In this document: piece by piece, positions 46,641-64,000 of the stretch
Position numbering within the stretch: position 1 is the first letter of the stretch
Layout of the letters: each line of letters begins with the position of its first letter
Source of the DNA: Brachionus manjavacas
Taxonomy: Eukaryota > Rotifera > Eurotatoria > Ploima > Brachionidae
NCBI GenBank assembly: GCA_019054805.1
Contig: JAHQIY010000005.1
Coordinates: 4,323,501 to 4,387,500, forward strand
Length of the DNA: 64,000 nt
Direction of reading: 5' to 3'
Notes under the pieces: generated by a model
Databases searched by the model: none
What the model saw: the letters and a program-made list of their open reading frames with translations, nothing else
What the model was told of the DNA's origin: nothing
Translations under genes and position numbers: made by a program

Positions 46641-49600
46641 AGGTAACAAAAATTTATTCAGAAAAATTTGAAATAATTTTTTACTTCTTATATTTACTAC
46701 TTTTATTTTTTGATTCTAAGAATTGTTTTGCAAAATGTATTGGCTTATTCAAACCTTTATCACCTATATTTAGTCTCTAGAGTTTTTGATGAGACGTAAT
46801 TTGGGTTATACAAAGTTTTATCAAATGCAGAACATTTTACAGAACGATTTTTAGAACTAGAGAAAAAAAGGGTTATTTAATTTTAAACTTTTTATTTTTG
46901 TTCTCTGTTCTAAATTCACAATACCTTTTCATTCTAATTTTGAAGCTTTCAAGGAGCATTCAGTAACTTTTCAATTACTTATATTAAATTACATTCAATT
47001 ACAAAAAAATTTTCTTTTTAATTAAAGACATTTCAATAATATTCAAAAAATTTATTTATTCAATTTTTATTTAAAAATTGCCAAAATAGTAAATTCCGTA
47101 ATTTGTTAGTTAATTTTATTTTCAGATAGCCATTTTTCTAGTACAGGAGCTATTCTTAATTTCTTCCATTTATCCATAAAACAATTTGTTCAATGAATTA
47201 GCTGAATGCGTTTAAGAGAATGCCTAACAGTAAATTGTTTTGATTTTGCATTAACAAGGTTGACAAAGTTTTCACAAGTTTCTGGCAAAGCCAGCATAAA
47301 AAAATTTAAATTTGCTTCTTTGTGAACACTTTTTGTATCCTTGAAATTGTAACGATATTTAGATGTTTAATTTTTCTAAATTTCTGAAACTTTTTTTTGT
47401 TTTTTCATCAAAGAAATAATTTAAGCTTTTTGTAAACCCAAATCAATTTTAAAATCATGCTGACAATTATCTTCAAAATTCATTCCCGATTGAATATACC
47501 ATACTATATTGCATAATAACTTGAGCTATAAAAAATTATGTCTAAAGGAAACTATTGATGGAGATATTAGTTGAGATTGAAGTTGATTTATATCCTACAC
47601 TGGGATCATGTGAAAATTGTATAGTAGCTTTAATTTTTGTTCAGCACCACTGCTTTATGACAGCTCGTTAATTTATGTCTAATAAAATGCCTTGCATGGG
47701 AAGGATTAAATGCCTTGATAACAAAGAAAATAAAAGTTTCAAATTTTTAGACGAGGTTGGTTTAGAATAGAACTTTTCTTTGAAGATAATTACTTTCATC
47801 ACTTAATATCGATTTTAATCCGAAACTATTATAATATATTTTTAGTTTAAAAATAAAGAGATCTTTCTTTTGATTGAATTAATCAAAAATTTTAAGTTCT
47901 ATGCTGACCTGGTGAAATCTGAATTTTATTTTCAGATAAATTCAGGAAGAAATTTATTTAGAAGCGGAAAAGCGTCAATAAGTTTATTTTTTGTTTTTCG
48001 AACAAAAATTTACTCAGTAAATAAGAGGGAATTTTTAATCTTATTTACGAAGAACTATTGATTTATATTAGAACGCTTTCACTTATTGAAATTTAGCGTC
48101 AAGTGTTTATTATCAAGAAATACTTAAGTACACTTTCTTATTTTTGTGATTTTGTGTCAAAATTTATCAAATAGAATCCAGAATAATTATCAGCTTACCA
48201 CAACAAAATTATCATAAAATCTATGCCTTACTGTTTTTTCTTCTTCATCAGCATTCTTTTTTCTTTCCTCAAAGCGTTTTTCGGCAATTTAATTAATTTT
48301 CTTTTACGATTAAATTTTGCTACAGTTTTTTTAATTTATGATAATGTTTTCATGCATGCCAAGAATATAGAATGACAAAATTTGGGAGGCTCGAGGAGAC
48401 TGGAATTTTTCTAGCAGTCATAAAATTTAATCCAAGTATAAATAAAGTGTGGACCGATGAAAAAAAATTACACACATCAATTAATTGATAGTCATCAATA
48501 AAGCCAAAGGCAAGAGAAATATTTGAAATTTATTTTTACAATTTATTAATAGTTATTTTGTAAATTCAAAAAGCTTTATTTTATGTAAAACTAACTGGTG
48601 AAAAATATGGTTTATTAATTAAAAATATTTAATTCATCAATCAAACACAAATAATTTGCTTTTTTCAAAAATATAGAAAATATTTAATTTACCATTCAAT
48701 TTACCACCAGTTTCCTAAATGACTTCATTAAGCAAAATTAGCTTGTTAAAAAACTCAATTATTCTAATTTTTTGTCGATTGGGATTTTAAAAAGGTGCTC
48801 TTGTTTTGATAGCTATCACATTACGTGGTCTTAATTTAAATATCGAATTATTTAATATCGAATATTTGATCAAATTCTAGTTATCAACATCGGAAAAAAT
48901 CTTAACTTAAAAAATAGTTAAATTCGATTTTTTGAAAATTTTCAATTAAGTTTAATATTATTCAATAAGGTTATGCTAAATTAATTAAATGATATAAATT
49001 TGATTCAAAATTGTTAGTCCCAATTTTATTATTGACTTTTAGAAATCTAGAAATAGAATATTTTCTGTCAAATTCTGTTTCTGTTTAAGACCTTTCATTC
49101 TATGAAATCTATCAAGTAAATTATTCTAGTAAACTTTACATTTATTAATTTTAATAAGTTAAAGTATAAAGGACAAATCGAAATATTTGATTTATAAGAA
49201 TACAATCAAAAAATTTGAAATTCTATTTATTCTTATTTATTTTATAGAATTATTTATTAGCTCAAATATTCTGTTAATGCATAGATTTTTGTTCGAGAAA
49301 AATTTTCAGGGTAAAAGGGCTAATGTGATTTTATATAGTGAATGGCAATCATTCATTTTTCATTAAACTAGTTTGATAAAAATTTATTTATTTGATCGAC
49401 AAGACCTACTGGAACACGAAAAGCAATATATGGCCAAAACGGTTTTAAAATTATATAATTAAAAAAATTCTTGCATTGCCTGCAAGTTATTATTAAAGGT
49501 CGTATTTAATTTTTGTTAATTCTTTTTAAAGAAGAAAGTAACCAAAATAGTAGGGTATTTTATTTTTTGGGAACTAGAGCTGAAAGAAAGAAAATTTAAT

Positions 49601-51157
49601 TTAATTTTTAAAAAAATTGATTGTTGGATTAAGTAGGTTGACATTTTTTATTTTTTAAAAATTTTATCAAGACTCGAAGGTTGAAAATAAAGTTTTTTTA
49701 ATTGTTTTATCTTAAACTCTATTCATTGATAGATTTTTAATTTTAATTGAAAAATTATATTGGCAGAAGTTGGGGAACCGTGTAGTTAATTTTTTTTTAG
49801 CCAGTTGATTGATAAATATTTATTCAGATAAATTCTCAAAAATATTTGACTTTTTAGGTTCTTAAAAATAATTTTTGTATTAGTATATTATTTTCAAAAT
49901 ATTTTGTTGATTATAATTCAAAATGTAATGCAAACAATTTTTTCTATGCTAAATTACAAACGGAAATAAAAGATTTAACCTAGATGTAATCACGGAAATT
50001 AAAAACAATCAATAAATAATTTTAAATCGATTTGTTTTTTTAAATTTTCATTTCTAAAGTGCTAAAAATACGAAAGGCAATTTTTCTAAAAAGCCTTTTT
50101 ATAAACCTTTCGTGTCATTCCCAGAAAAAAAATATTTCTTTTTAAATTAATCAAAAAAAAATAAAATAAAAGCGTACCTTAAAAATTCAAACACGATTTC
50201 TTCTTGATTATTTAATTAAATATACCTTAAACCTTTCTGGTAAAGATATTCAAAAGGACCTGACATTTTCCAGTTGATTCATTATCATTATCAATTTAGT
50301 TAGTCCTGAAATTTTTTATCTGGATTTTTAGTTTATTTGCTCAAAAGTTGGTCTAGGGATTGACTTACAATCTCTGAAGTGACTTTCGCTCTACCAAATT
50401 CTCTTAAGATAATTTCCACAATTAAAAGCTTTGATTGTGTGAATTCATTAAAAAATTCTAAAGCTATGGATTTTTTAATTATTTCTTAAATCTTAAAAAA
50501 ATGAGTCGATCAAGCAAAGCTAAATAAAAATTTGCGTGCACTAGCTCAGTAAATCGATAGCGACTTATTTAATACTAGCTTTAAAATAAATGAAAGTTTA
50601 CAATAAAATTATCCATGTCATGACTAAAACAGCAAGCAAAAGATTTCCATTTAAGATTCTTAGATTTGAAAATTATCAATCATTTTCTTGCTTGTTTTTT
50701 TTCTATTTATTTATCTTTTAATTGAGCGTATTTTTTTCTTGATAAAAATCGAAATTTAACGAAATAACCAAATTGAAAGAAACGCTTGCAAATTGGAATA
50801 ATTTGCAATCGTTTTAAATTAACAAGTCAAGAATAAAAAAGAGATAGAATTCCCAAGGAACAAAGCTTGGAATTTATCAAAATTCAATTTAAATCAGTAA
50901 TCGATTAGTAAATTGATCGATTTTCGTGTTGTTTAAAAAGAATGTTTTTCTTAAATAAGACAAGTAAATAATTATAATTACGGTTTTAAAATTTCTGTTT
51001 TGGATAAATTCAAAACATAAGGATGGCATTTTTTCTCTTTTGTTTTTTTTTAGTCGACTTTAAAAAAATATTATTTTAATAAATAATTTATCATCTTTTT
51101 ATTCTCAATACAAAAAAAGATAAAAAAAAATCTTTAGAAGAGAAAATATTTATCAAA

Positions 51158-60302
<9,145 letters not shown>

Positions 60303-60682
60303 ATCTTTTGAACGCTAAATACACAGAACCTTCACATTGAAGCCATAGATCGGCTTGGTTTTTTATATGTAGCTTAAAGTCTGGGGATATGTTTTCATAA
60401 TACTAATCGTGCTTGAATGTATTTGATTTCTATGCAATTATATTTGAAAATTATTCTTTTTTTTTTAAATTCAAGATAGTAGACTTTTAAAATTTGCAAA
60501 TTTTTTTTGTAACTTTTTGATGGATAATCTCTTTGAAGAAATATTGTTGCAAAATTGTAAATAAAATTTCCTAATAAAAAAGATCAAAAGCCGCCTTTAC
60601 TTTAGTCCTTTAATTGATGAATTTTTTTTTCTAAAATAAAGTTAAATAAAAAAAAGAATTTTGTTGCCCCAAAATATCGAGT
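60303..60682. other. Short intergenic gap, ERG to ZCCHC7-like gene
   Basis: Only 380 bp separate the ERG stop from the next start on the same strand. It holds a poly(A) signal (AATAAA at 60560-60565) and an A/T-rich run before the next ATG. Confidence 0.45.
60560..60565 (+). terminator. Poly(A) signal of the ERG gene
   Basis: AATAAA about 260 nt after the ERG stop, with a second AATAAA-like site ten bases on. It is only about 120 bp before the next gene's ATG. Confidence 0.45.
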
Positions 60683-63600
60683 ATGAATGTAGCCGAGTTG
60701 GACGACAATGCGCGGAAAAATTCCGATTCAGACGAATTTCAGACACCGACGAATTTATCGTCGAGTAATTTGGTCAAATTTAATCTCGGCCCGGACGAAA
60801 ACACTACACTAAACGACACAGAAGATGAACAAGACACAACTATTAATGAAAGCATCAATACAAATGTGAACGAAAATCGACCGAATCTGATCAACTCATA
60901 TTCAAATTCAATGCCGCAATTTCCGCTTCATAACTTTCAGAATCCGAATCCAGCTTTGCCAGGGCCGTTCATTCACCATGGCATCTCAAACGCCAACTTT
61001 AATACTTATTTCAATTTGCCATGCCCAGTACCACCAGATCAGTTTATTTTTAAAAATATTGATGAAAAAGAAAGCAAGTATTTTTATCTTTGTGTACTCA
61101 GGTTAAATTGAACTATAAGTTTTCTATTAAGATCAGAGGAGAGCCATGTTCGGTTTGTATAATGATTTGAAATTTACCCAGTACAGTTTTCACAGCCTAG
61201 AAACTTTCGGCTTTTTTGTCAGATATTCTCTCAACTTAAGCCCAGAGCTCTGCAAAGAGATCTTATCTAATCATAAAATTCTGCACTGGCTGGATCGAAA
61301 CAAGGCAGATGGCTTTGTGTACCACACTTTGCCAAAACGTAAATACAGACCTAACTTTTTTTAGCATGTTTGATATTTTGACCAGTCTTTTTGGATATTT
61401 GAATAGGTGAAGGCAAGAAAAAAATGCTTCCGGTACGCTGTGACATGTGCAAGTTTTACGGACACTTATCTCACAATTGCTCTATTAAAGAAGTATTAAA
61501 ATTTTTATTTTGTTCTTATTACAGTCAGAATCAGAAAATTTTATTTAATTTATTTTTTGGCTTAATTCTTTTGTGAAAGAGATTTTCTTTTCAATTTTTA
61601 ACCTTTAAAAAAATTAAATTTTTACTATCTTCTATAAGAAATCTTTTGATGATTAAGATAATTGTTCTTTACTTTTAAAATGAATGTTGATTGAATCGAT
61701 TTTGATTATCACTGATTTTATTTTTTTTACATCACTAATTTTCAAAAAATTCTCCCATTTTTTGCAAAAAGTATTTTAATAATTGATCACATGAACGATT
61801 AATTTTGCAAATACATTCTACTTAATTCATTTAAAATTTAGAAGTCCTGCTATTATAATAAAAATCTTAGGCTTTTATGTTTTTATTTTATCGTTATAAT
61901 TCTAAATGTTCCAAATGTAAAAAGCCAAATTGAACTACTTTTTGACCAATTGTTCAAAAATTAAAAAAATAAATAAAATTCTTTCTAAATTCTCTGAACT
62001 TTTGTCAAGAGAATTTTATTGTGATCAAACTGCATCAAAATCAAATTGAACACAACAGTAATCATGAACTTTGGAAGTTTTTTTTATTTCCAAAAAACTC
62101 TCAGACTATCAAAACAAATCGATTTTAATTTGAAAAAAAGACTGAGACCTTTTTAAAACATGAAATGTATAGACAAAAAAGATTATTTGTTTTAATTTTT
62201 ATTCATATAATGTACATATAAATAAAGATTAAAACAAATATGAAAAATTTATTGGCAGCCAAAAAAATTTTTTTTACAGACACAATAAAGAATATAGAAT
62301 ATAATTATATATGATATTCCTCAAATTTTAGTCATTTATTTTAAATGTTTTAAATATTATAACTATTTTTTTTAATAACATTGAAAGCAATCGTTCAAAC
62401 TCTATAATGTGGTAGGTAATTTTAAAAGTTTAAAATTAAGACACTTGGCTTTATAATGACTAATATATACAAGGCATTAAAAAGTGGTGCATGTCGTTGT
62501 CATATATGTGGCCAATTAGGACATCCAGCCGAAGCCGGTTTGTGCTTGTTTATTTCTTGTAGTTTTTGTCGCAAATACGGTCATTGGAATCACATGTGCC
62601 CCAATATTGATAAAGTTTCCAGAACACTGTGTCACAAGTGCCAGCGTTACGGCCACACTACCGAAGTGCGTAATTAAATTTTTTTTTATAAATTTTCTAA
62701 AATCTACTTTTAGAGGTGTCCAGACCAATGGAGACAATTTGACCGAATTGTAAATCTTAATATTTTTTATTTCTTTTCTCAAAATATTTTATTTTTTTTA
62801 ATAAAAAGTCAACTTTAGAGCAAACTCCTTACAAAGATCCAAGTACAACCAATAAACCTGTTTATTGCTATCAATGTGCCAAACAAGGCCACTACGGACA
62901 CGTAACCAAATTTGGAAAAAAAAATAATTTAACAAATTTTAACTTATTTATTTTCTAAGAACTGTCCTGACTTTTATAGAAAATATTTTATAAGAGACAA
63001 TCATCAGCTTAATCCTGTTTATTTTTTTGCCGGTTCGTCACCTTTTGTTAAGAATTCAGTGCCATTAAATGAAACAGACAAAAAGTTAATAGACCATTTG
63101 GTCGACAAGCCGATAGAGGACGTGTTCCGCACCGGAACACCCGGGCAAGACCCGCTTGAAATGTTGGAAAATTTTCAAGCAAAATTGCGCCAAGAGGCCC
63201 AAGAGCACAATCAATTATTTTTTAGTGAAATTTTCAATCCGGCTCAAATGTACTCGAACAATGTTGGCTTCAAAAAGTATATCCGCAGATGGTCTAATTG
63301 GGTAATAGATTTTAACTGGATTTATTCGCTCAAGTTCTTTTTGGAAAATTTACACGAAAGCAAAATGTTTCATTTAATAAAAAGCTACCCAATATTGGAC
63401 AATTACGTACTACACTGGATGTGGTGGTGCTATTCGTTGAACAAAGACATGGAATTCTATACCAAGGATGCATTTCGCGGAGTGGGCAGCATGCCTTGGC
63501 TTCTTAATGACGACATAAACAATAACAATAAAAAAAAGAAAAATTTAAACAAAAAAAAGAAGAAAAAGTTACATAAAACTAGAAAAGACAATGGGAAAAA

Positions 63601-64000
63601 AAAAATCATTTTTGCCGAGTTCAGCACCCACATGTTCGACTCGGACATTTTTAAGACAAAATTTAATCGACGTTCGATAAGTTTTCAGGATTTTTTATAC
63701 CAAAATGAGTTAAAAAAGTACCATAGACCCGACAACTTGAAGTATGACGAGGCCATGGTTCAAATAAAGCGCGAATGGCAGCTTTTGGACAAGAGGAGGC
63801 TCCAATTTAGCATGAGTAAACAAAAATCAAAAAGCATTGATTTTAGTGAACTGGATTTAAAGGCTCAGGAGTCAAACGATGATGAAAATACCGAGGATTT
63901 GGAGATAACAATTGTTTATTTGGACAAAGAAAAAGCTAGGGCTAAAGTGGATGAGAGCAAAAAAGACAACGATTTTGAAATAGAAACAATTGAATCAAAT
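60683..64000 (+). CDS. ZCCHC7: ZCCHC7/Air-like zinc-knuckle protein, partial (3' end outside window)
   Basis: Exons: 60683-61077, 61139-61338, 61407-61492, about 62474-62665, 62714-62749, 62809-62901 and 62960 to beyond 64000. No stop is reached. The acidic N terminus is followed by an array of CCHC zinc knuckles: CDMCKFYGHLSHNC, CHICGQLGHPAEAGLC (wider last spacing), CSFCRKYGHWNHMC, CHKCQRYGHTTERC and CYQCAKQGHYGHNC. CPDQWRQFD between the last two and the CYQCAKQGHYGHNCP end match ZCCHC7, the RNA-binding partner of the poly(A) polymerase in the nuclear TRAMP exosome-adaptor complex (yeast Air1/2). After the knuckles comes a long charged region with an Asn/Lys run near 63510-63605. The acceptor of exon 4 is uncertain: 62441, 62431 and 62474 all keep frame. 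The exon 1/2 junction is also inferred from phase. Confidence 0.82.
61493..62473. other. Intron 3 of the ZCCHC7-like gene
   Basis: About 0.98 kb, AT-rich, with no recognisable element. The 3' boundary is ambiguous among three in-frame AG sites. Confidence 0.5.

Larger units (their letters stand above)
45830..51157. other. Long gene-free region with transposon debris
   Basis: About 5.3 kb between channel-like gene 2 and the ERG channel. 46150-46249 is a TTTACG-rich repeat end and 46370-46640 a less AT-rich block (both listed). Around 47080-47560 the minus strand keeps short frames such as LPETCENFVNLVNAKSKQF interrupted by stops, possibly a dead transposase, which I cannot assign. 48000-51100 is AT-rich with no feature I can support. 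Confidence 0.35.

Overview
This is a nuclear window from a very AT-rich animal. The evidence is spliced genes with GT-AG introns (many 45-65 nt, some over 1 kb), metazoan-specific families (an ERG potassium channel, synaptobrevin, Smaug, OSTM1, PHF14), and intergenic DNA filled with degraded transposons. The standard genetic code fits every gene. Composition, short introns and gene density suit a small invertebrate such as a monogonont rotifer, but the sequence alone does not prove the species.

Layout, left to right. 1-2200 holds palindromic and LINE-derived repeats. 2201-7809 (+) is IFT70/TTC30, an intraflagellar transport protein, convergent with 8029-11097 (-), a PHF14-like PHD-finger protein. 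12642-13481 (+) is a synaptobrevin/VAMP gene with two interchangeable 52-nt exons for the transmembrane segment. 18100-25459 (+) is a PX-PH phospholipase D1/2. 28778-31069 (-) is a Smaug/SAMD4 RNA-binding protein. 32688-33892 (-) is OSTM1, and 34056-34438 (-) is the complex I subunit NDUFA1, only 163 bp upstream of it. 35000-38020 is a nest of transposons: a decayed LINE interrupted by a mariner-like MITE and by a 1.1-kb foldback element with a perfect 8-bp target duplication. 39401-42241 and 44495-45758 (+) are two tandem pentameric ligand-gated-channel-like genes that lack the Cys-loop cysteines and any visible signal peptide. 51158-60302 (+) is an ERG-type (KCNH) voltage-gated K+ channel. 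60683 to the window end (+) is a ZCCHC7/Air-like zinc-knuckle protein whose 3' end lies outside the window.

The genes look like independent loci, not a pathway cluster; several (VAMP, ERG, PLD, the channel-like pair) fit excitable or secretory cells. Exon models were built by hand from GT-AG sites, reading-frame phase and remembered family conservation. Nearly all junctions keep frame, but 5' untranslated exons and first coding exons are the least certain part. I found no tRNA, rRNA or CRISPR.
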